Shown piece after piece: positions 21,798 through 30,701 of a DNA stretch of 64,000 nt (its first letter is position 1; each line of letters begins with the position of its first letter). This DNA is from Rhodoblastus sp963710275. Its GTDB lineage: Bacteria > Pseudomonadota > Alphaproteobacteria > Rhizobiales > Beijerinckiaceae. The notes below the pieces were generated by a model. That model was not told the origin of the DNA, did no database searches, and worked only from the letters and a program-made list of their open reading frames with translations. The stretch spans positions 186,001 through 250,000 of the forward strand of contig CAVPZS010000005.1 of assembly GCA_963710275.1 (NCBI GenBank). The letters are read 5' to 3'. A program made the position numbers and the translations under genes.

Positions 21798-23315
21798 ATG
21801 GACTCCGAGGAGCGCTTTCGTTTGCTCATCGAGTGCGTGCGCGATTACGCCATCTACATGCTTGATACGAACGGGATCGTCACAAGCTGGAATTCCGGCG
21901 CCGAGCGCATCAAGGGCTACAGCGCCATCGAGGCCGTCGGTCGACATTTTTCGATTTTCTATACGCCTGACGACATCGCTCGACGGAAGCCGCAATATCA
22001 TCTGGATGTGGCTGTCCGGTCGGGACAGATCGAAGATGAAGGCTGGCGTTTGCGCAAGGACGGATCGCTGTTCTGGGCCGGCGTCGTCCTGACGGCGATC
22101 CGCGACCCCAACGGCCGGCTCATGGGATTTTCAAAAATCGTCCACGACCTCACAGAACGCAAACGCGTCGACGAGGCCTTGCGCGAGAGTCAGGAACTGC
22201 TGCGCCTCAGTCTCGACAGCGCCCTCGAAGCCGTCATCGCCATGAATGAAGGCGGCGTCGTCACCTTGTGGAACGCGCAGGCCGAAAGGATCTTCGGCTG
22301 GAGCCCGGCGGAGGCGCTTGGGGCGCAGCTCTCCGAATTGATCATGCCGCCGAGATACAGACAGGCGCACGCGCTCGGCTTGCAGACATTTCTCTCCACC
22401 GGGCGTGGCCCGCTGCTCGGAAAGCGCATCGAATTTGCCGCGATGCGGCGCAACGGCGACGAATTTCCAGTCGAATTGTCGATTTCATCGTTCAAGGCCG
22501 CCGGAAAATGGCTGTTCAGCGGATTTGTGCGCGACATCAGCGAGAACAAGAGGGTCGCGCAAACGCTGCGCGAAACGCAGGACGAACTTGCGCGGGTAAG
22601 TCGGCTGACCACCATGGGAGAGATCACAGCTTCAATCACTCATGAAATGACCCAGCCTCTGGCGGCCATCCGCACCAACGCAGACACGGCCCTGCGCTGG
22701 CTTCGGGCCCAGCCAGCGAATTTGGAGAAGGGGGAGGCTGCGGTCGCCCGGCTCATCGAAGACGTCAGACGGGCGAATGAAGTCATCGAGCGCATCCGTG
22801 CGTTTTTCAGCAATACCGGCGCCGAGCGCACGAGAGTGAGCCTCGACGAGGTGATCGCCGAGGTTGTCGCCCTGACGCAGGAAGAGATGCGCCGCCGCGG
22901 GGTGTCGGTCACGATCCAGTCGCACACTGGTCTCCCCCAGGTGTTGGGAGACCCGGTCCAGTTGCAGCAGGTTCTGGTGAACCTGATGATGAACGCCGCC
23001 GACGCCATGGACCAAATCAACGACAGGCCGCGCGCCCTCCATGTCAGGTCCCGGCCGCACCATGGCGGCGGCGCCTTTGTGGCGGTGCAGGATACGGGAA
23101 CAGGGCTGGATCCGGCGGCGGCGGACAAGATTTTCAATGCATTCTTCACGACGAAATCCAACGGCATGGGATTAGGGCTGTCCATCTGCCGGTCCATCAT
23201 CGAAGCCCACGGCGGACGCCTTTGGGCCGAGGCCGGAGAGCATTGCGGCGCATCGTTCCAGTTCAGCCTGCCGTCACTGCCGAACGCCGATCTCAAGCCT
23301 GACCAGCTTCGATGA
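21798..23315 (+). CDS. PAS-domain sensor histidine kinase (FixL/TodS-like)
   Basis: 505 aa, intact, no transmembrane segment, so cytosolic. PAS-1 about residues 5-120 (MLDTNGIVTSWNSGAERIKGY), PAS-2 about 127-248 (ALEAVIAMNEGGVVTLWNAQAERIFGW), HisKA with H282 in ITHEMTQPLAAIRTN, and HATPase (VLVNLMMNAADAM, DTGTGLDP, GMGLGLSICRSIIEAHGG). PAS-1 lacks an obvious haem ligand, so the signal is unknown. GAGGAGGAG precedes ATG 21798. Two response regulators follow, separated by a hydrolase relic. This layout of PAS-PAS kinase plus FixJ-type and stand-alone receiver recalls three-component sensing loci. Confidence 0.9.
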   Translation: MDSEERFRLLIECVRDYAIYMLDTNGIVTSWNSGAERIKGYSAIEAVGRHFSIFYTPDDIARRKPQYHLDVAVRSGQIEDEGWRLRKDGSLFWAGVVLTAIRDPNGRLMGFSKIVHDLTERKRVDEALRESQELLRLSLDSALEAVIAMNEGGVVTLWNAQAERIFGWSPAEALGAQLSELIMPPRYRQAHALGLQTFLSTGRGPLLGKRIEFAAMRRNGDEFPVELSISSFKAAGKWLFSGFVRDISENKRVAQTLRETQDELARVSRLTTMGEITASITHEMTQPLAAIRTNADTALRWLRAQPANLEKGEAAVARLIEDVRRANEVIERIRAFFSNTGAERTRVSLDEVIAEVVALTQEEMRRRGVSVTIQSHTGLPQVLGDPVQLQQVLVNLMMNAADAMDQINDRPRALHVRSRPHHGGGAFVAVQDTGTGLDPAAADKIFNAFFTTKSNGMGLGLSICRSIIEAHGGRLWAEAGEHCGASFQFSLPSLPNADLKPDQLR

Positions 23316-23743
23316 CGGCTTCGGCGAAGGCTTGCGGCGCCTCCTGGGGCAGGTTGTGCCCAATGCCGCCCTTGATGACCCGGTGATCATACTTGCCCGA
23401 GAATTTTTTGGCGTAGGAGCTGGCGTCCGGGTGCGGGGCGCCGTTGGCGTCGCCCTCCAGGGCCGGACCAGCATTGCAATCTCGTCCGCCGCCGTATCCA
23501 GGGCGAAATGACCGGCGTCGAGAACGTGGACTGAGAAAGGTCGGATAGCCTGGCGAACAAAGGCTCGAACATTCGCGATGACGAGGGAAGTCCGTGAAGC
23601 AGCAGAAGCGCCGGCGCATCGCTCGCGCCGGCCTCTCTGTAAAAGATGGTCAGCCCATCTATCTGGGTCGTGCGATAGAAAGTCGGATACTGCATAGCTT
23701 CCGTCCCAAGCTCGGGGAGCAATTTGCAGCCTGATCCGTCCAA
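23293..23743 (-). pseudogene. Fused remnants of alpha/beta hydrolase genes
   Basis: Three pieces read in order but in different frames. The first is an N-terminus, MQYPTFYRTTQIDGLTIFYR plus LLLLHGLPSSSRMFEPLFARL. The second is a C-terminal tail, VHVLDAGHFALDTAADEIAM. The third is a second, different hydrolase C-terminus, EGDANGAPHPD...KYDHRVIKGGIGHNLPQEAP. The nucleophile elbow and cap are absent. Two alpha/beta hydrolases therefore seem to have collapsed by deletion, unlike the one-base frameshifts elsewhere. Confidence 0.75.
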
Positions 23744-23773
23744 TGGCCATTCAGCTTTAGGTAGCGCAGAATT

Positions 23774-23786
23774 ATATCAACGTATG
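23774..23786 (-). promoter_or_regulatory. 13-bp motif, copy 2 (candidate operator)
   Basis: ATATCAACGTATG is the reverse complement of the motif at 21642-21654. It sits 135 bp before the FixJ-type regulator and 31 bp before the start of the hydrolase remnant. Confidence 0.4.
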
Positions 23787-23920
23787 GGTTTCTTGCCCGG
23801 CTAAAGCTTCAAGGCCAAGTCTTCGGCGAAGTTGTGGCGTCACAAAAATTGTTTTGATCGGCACAACGAGGCCTTGTGTGCTAGAATAACCTTGGCGTTG
23901 CCGTTTCGGGCGCTGCTACG

Positions 23921-24550
23921 ATGCATTTTCATTCCAAAGAGCGAGCAATTGTCCACATCGTCGACGACGACGAGTCCATGCGCCGCGCGCTGGAAAACCT
24001 TTTCGACTCCGTGGGCCTTGGCGCCCAGACCTACGCCACGGCGCGCGAATTCATGGCGGCGCCCCTTGCCGACGCTCCCGGATGCATTGTCATCGACATC
24101 CGCCTGCCCGACATCAACGGACTCGAGTTCCAGGCGCAACTGATCGAAACGGGTATTCGGCTGCCCGTTGTCGTCATGACCGGATATGGCAGCATTCCCA
24201 TGTCGGTCCGCGCCATGAAGCATGGCGCCATCGATTTTTTCACCAAGCCATTCGAAGACCAGGACATGCTTGACGCCGTGATGGCGGCAATCGAACGCGA
24301 CCGACAGCGCCGGTCGGTTGACGGCGACGTTTCTCAGATGCTGCAACGCTTTGAAACGCTGTCCCTTCGCGAGCGGGAGGTGATGATGCTCGTGACGACC
24401 GGCAAGATGAACAAGCAGGTGGCGGGCGATCTGGGCATCAGCGAAATCACGGTGAAAATCCATCGCGGCGCCGCCATGCGCAAGATGGGCGTGCGGACCC
24501 TGGCCGACCTTGTCAGAACGGCCGAAATGGTCAAGCCCAGGCGTCCATGA
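23921..24550 (+). CDS. Response regulator, FixJ/NarL (LuxR-type HTH) family
   Basis: 209 aa. Receiver domain (IVHIVDDDESMRRALE, phospho-acceptor D59 in CIVIDIRLPDINGLEF, MTGYGSIPMSVRAMKHGAIDFFTKPF) joined to a LuxR-type helix-turn-helix (LSLREREVMMLVTTGKMNKQVAGDLGISEITVKIHRG). Likely the DNA-binding partner of the upstream PAS kinase. Frame intact. Confidence 0.92.
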   Translation: MHFHSKERAIVHIVDDDESMRRALENLFDSVGLGAQTYATAREFMAAPLADAPGCIVIDIRLPDINGLEFQAQLIETGIRLPVVVMTGYGSIPMSVRAMKHGAIDFFTKPFEDQDMLDAVMAAIERDRQRRSVDGDVSQMLQRFETLSLREREVMMLVTTGKMNKQVAGDLGISEITVKIHRGAAMRKMGVRTLADLVRTAEMVKPRRP

Positions 24551-24638
24551 TGGGCGATCATACCCCTGTATAGTTCCCGGCTTCGCTGTCTCGTGCGAAG
24601 CTTTGTCTCCGAGTTGCGGCCATATCCCGGGTGAAAGG

Positions 24639-25013
24639 ATGAGGCGCCAAGAGATCCTAGTGGCGGTCATTGACGATGACGATCCGTTCCGGACAGCGCT
24701 GATTGAATCGCTTTGTTCATTTGGTTATGGCGTTCGCGCATTTGCGTCTGGCGAAGAATTCCTCACGGCAAATACTGAAGAGCCGTGCGACTGCGTCATC
24801 ACCGACATCCAAATGCCGGGGATGAGCGGGTACGACCTTCAACGGCAGATCGCGACGAACGAAGCCAAGTCCCCAGTGATCATGATCACCGCGCGCGCAG
24901 ACTCAGGACTCGAAGCCAAAGCTCTCGCCCACGGCGCTCTTTGCCTGTTGAGAAAGCCATTTGAAGTGGAGGCGCTGATCGACTGCCTGAAAAAAGCGCT
25001 TGAATTTGAATAG
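24639..25013 (+). CDS. Single-domain response regulator (receiver only)
   Basis: 124 aa, receiver domain only: ILVAVIDDDDPFRTALIE, D56 in DCVITDIQMPGMSGYDL, MITARADSGLEAKALAHGALCLLRKPFEVE. No output domain, so it would act as a phosphate sink or via protein contacts, like FixJ-locus or CheY-like small regulators. Start ATG 24639 after GAAAGG. It lies 88 bp after the FixJ-type regulator. Its base composition is clearly less GC-rich than core genes. Confidence 0.9.
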   Translation: MRRQEILVAVIDDDDPFRTALIESLCSFGYGVRAFASGEEFLTANTEEPCDCVITDIQMPGMSGYDLQRQIATNEAKSPVIMITARADSGLEAKALAHGALCLLRKPFEVEALIDCLKKALEFE

Positions 25014-25225
25014 TCTCAGCCAATGTCGGCCGACTGCCAGATGGGCGGGTCGTGCACGGTCTGTCCGCCGCCCACCGCGCCGCACTCCTGCTCTACGCCG
25101 AGCCGTCCATCGTGGGGCGCAGACGAGGGGCCTCTTCTGCTCATTAGCCGCCAAAGGCAGATTCACGTTGCGCTGCGGCGCGAAAAATCTGGGGTTTGCC
25201 GTAAAATGATCGAGGCGCTGATCGA

Positions 25226-25338
25226 TCAAGCCAAAATCTGGAACACGCCGATGGTGAAGACGGCTGCGCCGATTTGCAGCGCGCTGAACCCGCGCACCCG
25301 TCCGAGAAAAAGCGGCGACGGCAGAATCAATGCCATAT
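25226..25338 (-). pseudogene. Fragment of a DHA2-type MFS transporter
   Basis: On the minus strand ATG at about 25336 encodes MALILPSPLFLGRVRG then FSALQIGAAVFTIGVFQILA, followed by TGA. The phrase LFLGRVRG-x-SALQIG is a signature of one loop of DHA2/EmrB exporters. Only about 36 codons remain. It abuts the tandem repeat and tRNA-Pro. Confidence 0.55.
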
Positions 25339-25359
25339 CAGCATCAATGCCATATCAGC
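25326..25359. repeat. 17-bp tandem duplication
   Basis: ATCAATGCCATATCAGC occurs twice in immediate succession (25326-25342 and 25343-25359), six bases from the encoded CCA end of tRNA-Pro. Confidence 0.9.
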
Positions 25360-25364
25360 AAAAA

Positions 25365-25441
25365 TGGTCGGAGTGAGAGGATTCGAACCTCCGACCCCCT
25401 CGTCCCGAACGAGGTGCGCTACCAGGCTGCGCTACACTCCG
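25365..25441 (-). tRNA. tRNA-Pro(CGG)
   Basis: 77 nt including the encoded CCA. Acceptor CGGAGTG pairs with CACTCCG; anticodon stem CCTCG/CGAGG encloses TTCGGGA with anticodon CGG; T-arm GGAGG-TTCGAAT-CCTCT. All arms fold. Confidence 0.96.
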
Positions 25442-25661
25442 ACATTTGCGGCGATCAGGCGACCGCCGCGCCCTGGAGGCCCGCCTTATAGCGACGACTA
25501 TCCAAGGCGGCAAGCAAAAAACCGGAGCGGGCAAGAGTTTTTGCGCGCCACGCCGGCGCCATTATATTAACTATGAATGGCTACGAATCATTTGGATAAC
25601 TTTTGATCTTCGCACTTCGCGCCCAGCGCGCAGCGCGATCGCCGTCAAGGGCCGCCCGGGA

Positions 25662-26477
25662 ATGAACCTGTCGACTTGTTGCAAATCGGTCCCCTCTCTT
25701 GCGGGCGGCCTTCTGGCGGCTGTGCTCGCTTGCGGCGGCGCCGAGGCCGAAACCGTGCGCGCCAATTACCGCGTCTCCCTGATCGGCCTGCCGATCGGCG
25801 TCGCAGTGGCCAACAGCTCGCTCGAGGCCAGCCGCTACAAGGTCGATCTCAACGTGCGCCTGACCGGCCTGGCCGCCCTGGTGTCCAATCTCAAGATGGC
25901 GCTGGCCTCGTCCGGCGGCGTGCAGGAAGGCGCCATCGCGCCGACCGCCTACGCCACCACCGCCTCCAATTCTCGCGAGACCCGCACCCTGCGCATGGCG
26001 ATGACCGGAGGAACGGTGCGGCAGGTGCAGTATTATCCCGAGTGGAACGACGACAACAATCCCGAGCGCGTGCCGCTGACCGAAGCCCATAAGCACGACA
26101 TCCTCGACCCGCTCTCCGCCTTCATCCTGCCGGTGCCCGCGGGGGCCAATCCGGTCGGTCCCGGCGCCTGCAACCGGCGGGTGCCCGTGTTCGACGGCTA
26201 TACCCGTTTTGACGTCACGCTCGATTACGTGACCGTCAAGCAGGTCAAGACCGTGGGCTATGCCGGTCCGGTCACAGTCTGCTCGGCGCGCTACATTCCC
26301 ATCGCCGGCCACAAGCGCAACGCCAAGGCGACCAAATTCATGGCGGAGAACAAGGAAATGGACGTGTGGCTCGCCCCCGTCCCGAACGCGCGGATGGTCG
26401 TTCCCTATCGCGTCTCGTTGATGACCATGGCCGGAACCGCGGTGATCGAAGCCTCGGAATTGACCTTCAAGCCGTAA
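25662..26477 (+). CDS. DUF3108 periplasmic protein
   Basis: 271 aa. Signal peptide ending CGGAEA, then the DUF3108 pattern: VRANYRVSLIGLPIGVAVANSSLE, YKVDLNVRLTGLAALVSNLKM, DILDPLSAFILPV, CNRRVPVFDGYTRFDVTL and VCSARYIPIAGHKRN. Family function unknown; relatives are exported. Start ATG 25662; the frame is open further upstream but without a signal sequence. Intact. Confidence 0.85.
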   Translation: MNLSTCCKSVPSLAGGLLAAVLACGGAEAETVRANYRVSLIGLPIGVAVANSSLEASRYKVDLNVRLTGLAALVSNLKMALASSGGVQEGAIAPTAYATTASNSRETRTLRMAMTGGTVRQVQYYPEWNDDNNPERVPLTEAHKHDILDPLSAFILPVPAGANPVGPGACNRRVPVFDGYTRFDVTLDYVTVKQVKTVGYAGPVTVCSARYIPIAGHKRNAKATKFMAENKEMDVWLAPVPNARMVVPYRVSLMTMAGTAVIEASELTFKP

Positions 26478-26835
26478 ACCGGACTGAAGCCGCGCAGGCG
26501 TTGACAATTCAACCGATTGGAGTCCGTGCGGCGTTCTGTCGCGGGGGCGCGGAGCGGCGGCGCGATTCAACCTTTGGCGCCTGTGCGGCCTCGGCAAACC
26601 ATATGTGGCGCGAACAAAAAGTGATTCCCGCCCGGTGAGCGATTCGGGCGCGATTCGTTCGCGCAAGGTTCGATCTCGACCTGCAAATCGCTTCGCCTGA
26701 ACCGCAACGGGGACACGACAGTTTCGTAATCATCTGATCTGGAACGATAATAACAGGGCCTTGCGAAAACGGTCCCGCGGCCCGATTGTTCTGAAATGAA
26801 ACGGACGGCTCGACCCCGTCAGGAGCTTCGCCTCG
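26478..26835. other. Intergenic region before helicase
   Basis: About 360 bp. No gene, repeat or hairpin of note; AGGAG at 26821-26825 serves the helicase start. The AT-richer stretch gaacgataataacagg near 26752 may hold its promoter. Confidence 0.4.
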
Positions 26836-29800
26836 ATGGCATGGATGACCGGCTTTGCCACGCCACCGCGCGCGGCGTCGGAAACGAACAAGAACGTCGC
26901 CGCGATTCTCGGTCCGACCAATACCGGCAAGACGCATTTCGCCATTGAGCGGATGCTCTCTCACAGAGCCGGGATGATCGGCCTGCCGCTGCGCCTGCTG
27001 GCGCGCGAAGTCTATAATCGCGTCGTCGCCAAGGTCGGTTCCGAAGCCGGTGGCGCTGATCACCGGCGAGGAGAAGATCAAGCCGAAAAACGCCCGCTAC
27101 TGGGTCTCCACCGTCGAGGCCATGCCGCGCGACCTCGATCTGCCCTTTGTCGCCATCGACGAAATTCAGCTCGCCGCCAGTTTCGATCGCGGCCATGTCT
27201 TCACCGACCGCATCCTCAATCGTCGCGGCGGCGCAGGAAACCCTGCTGATCGGCGCGGCGACCATGCAGAACGTGCTCCAGACCCTGCTTCCCGGCCTGC
27301 GCGTCCTGTCGCGTCCGCGCCTGTCGCAACTGAGCTTCGCCGGCGACAGGAAGATCGCCCGCCTGCCGCAGGCGCAGCGCCATCGTCACCTTCCGCGTCG
27401 AGGATGTCTACGCCATCGCGGAATGGATCAGGCGCCAGCGCGGCGGCGCCGCGGTGGTGCTCGGCGCGCTCAGCCCGCGCACCCGCAACGCCCAGATCGA
27501 ACTCTACCAGAACGGCGATGTCGATTATATCGTCGCCACCGACGCCATCGGCATGGGCCTCAACCTCGACGTCGACCATGTCGCCTTCGCCGCCGACCGC
27601 AAATTCGACGGCTACCAGCACCGGCGGCTCAATCCGGCCGAGTTCGGCCAGATCGCCGGCCGCGCCGGCCGCCACATCCGCGATGGAACTTTTGGCACGC
27701 ACGGGCCGTTGCCCGCCGTTCGACGAGGAGCTGGCGGCGATGATCGAAGGCCACGCCTTCGATCCAGTCACCCTGTTGCAATGGCGCAACGCCGCGCTGG
27801 ATTTTTCGAGCGATGGAAGATCTGACGGCTTCTCTCGAACTCGTTCCCGCCACTTCCGGCCTGACCCGCGCGCCGATAGCCGAAGACCAGCTCGTGCTCG
27901 AAGCCGCGTCGCGCGACGAGAAAGTGCGGCGCAACACAAAAACTCGCGCCGACGTCGAAAGACTTTGGGACGTCTGCCAAATTCCCGATTATCGTAAGAC
28001 TTCCCCGGCGGCTCACGCCGATCTCGTCCTCACGGTTTATGGCTACATCGTGCGCGCCGGACGCATCCCGGACGACTGGTTCGCTCGCCAGATCGCCAGC
28101 CTCGACCGCACCGACGGCGACATCGACGCCCTGTCGGGACGCATTAACCAGGTGCGCACTTGCACCTTCATCGCCAACCGAACCGACTGGTTGGTCGATC
28201 CTGAGCATTGGCAGGGCGTCGCGCGTCAGGTAGAGGACAGTCTGTCCGACGCTTTGCACGCGCGTCTGACCCAGAGATTCGTCGACCGGCGCGCCAGCGT
28301 GCTGATGCGCCGCCTGAGAGAGAACGCAATGTTGGAAGCCGAAGTCACATCGACGGGCCAGGTCATGGTCGAGGGTCATCACGTCGGCTCTCTTCTCGGA
28401 TTTTGTTTCACGCCCGATCCGCAAGCCGCCGGCGAAGAAGCCAAGACGCTGAACGCCGCCGCGCAAAAGGCGCTCGCCGACCGAGATCGAGGCGCGGGCG
28501 CGGCGCGTCCATGAGGCGGTGGACGAGGCTTTCGTGCTCGCCAATGACGGCGTCATCCGCTGGCTCGGCGAGCCGGTCGGCAAGATTTCGGCGGGCGACC
28601 ATATCCTGAAGCCGCGGGTGCGAATCGTCGCCGACGAGACCCTGACGGGCCCGCAGCTCGAAATGGCCCAGACCCGGCTCGACCTGTGGCTGGCGCAGCA
28701 TGTGAAGAAACTGCTCGGCGCGCTCGACGATCTGGAGGTCGGCGACGGGCTCGAAGGCGTGGCGCGCGGCATCGCCTTCCAGATCGGCGAAGTCGCTCGG
28801 CGTGCTGGAGCGTTCGCGCGTCGCCGAGGAAATGAAGACCCTGCCGCAGGAGGCGCGCGGCATCGCTGCGCAAGATCGGCGTGCGATTCGGCGCCTATCA
28901 CCTCTACCTGCCGGCCTTGCTGAAGCCCGCGCCGCGCGCGCTCGCCGCGCAGCTCTGGGCGCTGAAGCACGGCGGCCTCGAAGCGGTGAAGGGCATTGAC
29001 GAGGTCGCGCATCTCGCCTCGTCCGGGCGCACTTCCTTCGCCGCCGACCCCCAGGTCAATCGCGGCCTCTATCGCGCCGCCGGTTTTCGCGTCTGCGGCG
29101 AGCGCGCCGTGCGCGTCGACATTCTCGAACGGCTCGCCGACCTGATCCGCCCGGCCATCGCCTATCGGCCCGGCGTCACCGTCGGCGATCCGCCTGCCGG
29201 CGCCGCCGATGGCGAAGGTTTTGTCGTCACCGTCGCCATGACCTCGCTGGCCGGCTGTTCGGGCGAGGCTTTTGCGAGCATCCTGAAATCGCTTGGCTAC
29301 GCCAATGAGCAGCGCCCAGGCCCGGCCATCACCGGTCCGATCATCGCCAAGGCCGCCATGGAGCCGATCAAGCCGCCGGTCGCGGCCGAGGCGGCTCCCG
29401 CGGCCGAGGAAGCGCAAGCGGTCGAGGCGGCGCAAGCCGTGAGCGAAGCGCCGGTCGAGACCACGGCCGAGGCGGAAGCGCCGGCCGAGGCGCCGATTGA
29501 GGCGGAAGCGCCCGTTGAGCCGGCCCAAGCGTCCGAAGCGCCGCCTCCCGTCGAGGTCGTTGAGGCGGCCGCGCCCGTCGAGGAGATCGCCGAGACCGCC
29601 GCGCCGGCCACTGAAGCAGTCGAACCGACGCCCGAAGCCGATGCGGAAACAGCCACGTCGCTTGCCGGGGGCGTAGCGCCGGTCGCGGAAGCCGAGGCGG
29701 CGCCCGTTGCGGAAGCTGAAGCCGTCGCCGAACAGACGGAAGCCGCTCCCGAGGTCGAGGCTGCGCCCGCCGAGCCGGTCCTGATCGAGGTCTGGAAGCC

Positions 29801-30260
29801 CCAGCGCCACCAACACGCCCGCCGCCAGGGCCATGGGCAAGAAGGCCGCGACCACCAGCATCGCCGCCACGGCCACCGTCGACCGCAGGGCGCGCCGCAG
29901 GCCGCTGGCGAAGCCGCAACGCCCGTCGAGGGCCAGGCGCCGCAGGCTCAGGAAGCCGGCGCGCCGCAGGAGCAGCGGCAGTTCGACCGTCCCCGCCGCG
30001 ATGACCGGAGGCAGGAAGGACGCGCCGAAGGCGGCAAGCCGCGCTTCGAGGGCAAGCGGCAAGAGGGCGGCCGGCAAGAAGGCGGGCGGAAGTTCGAGGG
30101 CAAGTTCGACGGCAAGCGCCGCGACGACCAGCGCGGCAATGATCGCCCCTTCAACGCCGAAAAGCGCCCGCCGCGCGAAAAGCAGGCTGATCCGGATTCG
30201 CCCTTCGCCAAGCTCGCGGCCTTGAAGGCGGAGTTGGAGGCGAAAAACAAGAAGAGCTGA
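26836..30260 (+). CDS. Suv3-like DExH-box helicase with low-complexity tail
   Basis: About 1138 aa when joined. N-terminal helicase core: Walker A GPTNTGKTH, VSTVEAMP, DExH-type motif FVAIDEIQLA, GAATMQNVL, then ALSPRTRNAQIELYQNGDVDYIVATDAIGMGLNLDVDHVAFA and QIAGRAGRH (motifs V and VI). This is the alphaproteobacterial relative of mitochondrial Suv3, probably an RNA helicase in RNA turnover. The middle is the conserved SUV3-C-like region. The last 300 residues are an Ala/Glu/Pro-rich stretch followed by a basic Arg/Gln/Gly-rich tail, likely disordered and RNA-binding. Eight +1 frameshifts lie near 27045, 27230, 27378, 27697, 27812, 28482, 28793 and 28865, the densest in the window. Confidence 0.87.
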
Positions 30261-30701
30261 GGCGGATCGCACGCGGAAGATGACGACTCCGTTCCAGCCG
30301 TCATCGCGATCCTAACGGCGGGTTCGGATTATTCGCGCGCTTTTTCAGTTCTTGCCCGTGCCGCTCTCTACGGCGGCTATGGTCAACCGCCAGCAATCAG
30401 CATCGCCCGCGAGACCGCGTTCGGCTCGTTGGAGACATCTGGTAGCCGCCGGGGTTGCGAGCGGAGCGAAGCAATCCAGACTAGGGCCACGAGTTCGATA
30501 CATTCGCTGGGTGACCGGGCAAACGAGGCGCCGAATCCGTTAACATTGGCGCTCTGGATTGCTTCGCTCCGCTCGCAATGACGGCATGGGCGCTGGGCCG
30601 AGGAGACGATGTTTCGTCCTCGCACGCAAGCCCGCAACCCGCCGCATAGCGCCATTCGCAGTCGGTACTGATTTTCGAATTCAACAAATCCGGAAACTGC
30701 G
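30261..30701. other. Intergenic region holding repeat copy B
   Basis: Apart from the repeat element no gene or terminator is seen between the helicase (rightward) and recF (leftward), although both end here. Confidence 0.6.
30415..30645. repeat. Dispersed REP-like repeat, copy B, with 26-bp inverted repeat
   Basis: Arms at 30455-30480 (ttgcgagcggagcgaagc...) and 30553-30578 are perfect reverse complements, 26 bp each, separated by 72 bp. Flanks 30423-30448 and 30573-30640 match the copy at 1124-1250. The arm sequence belongs to the widespread 'cattgcgagcgGAGCGAAGCaatcc' type of bacterial REP. Confidence 0.85.

Noticed and set aside
25023..25376. 117-codon plus-strand ORF after the receiver gene
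   Set aside because: It runs into the tRNA on the other strand, has no ribosome site and no recognisable pattern; the minus strand shows an exporter scrap instead.
26836..30260. Programmed +1 frameshifting as the reason for the broken genes
   Set aside because: No slippery motif or stop-codon context recurs, many unrelated families are affected, and eight shifts in one gene would be unworkable.
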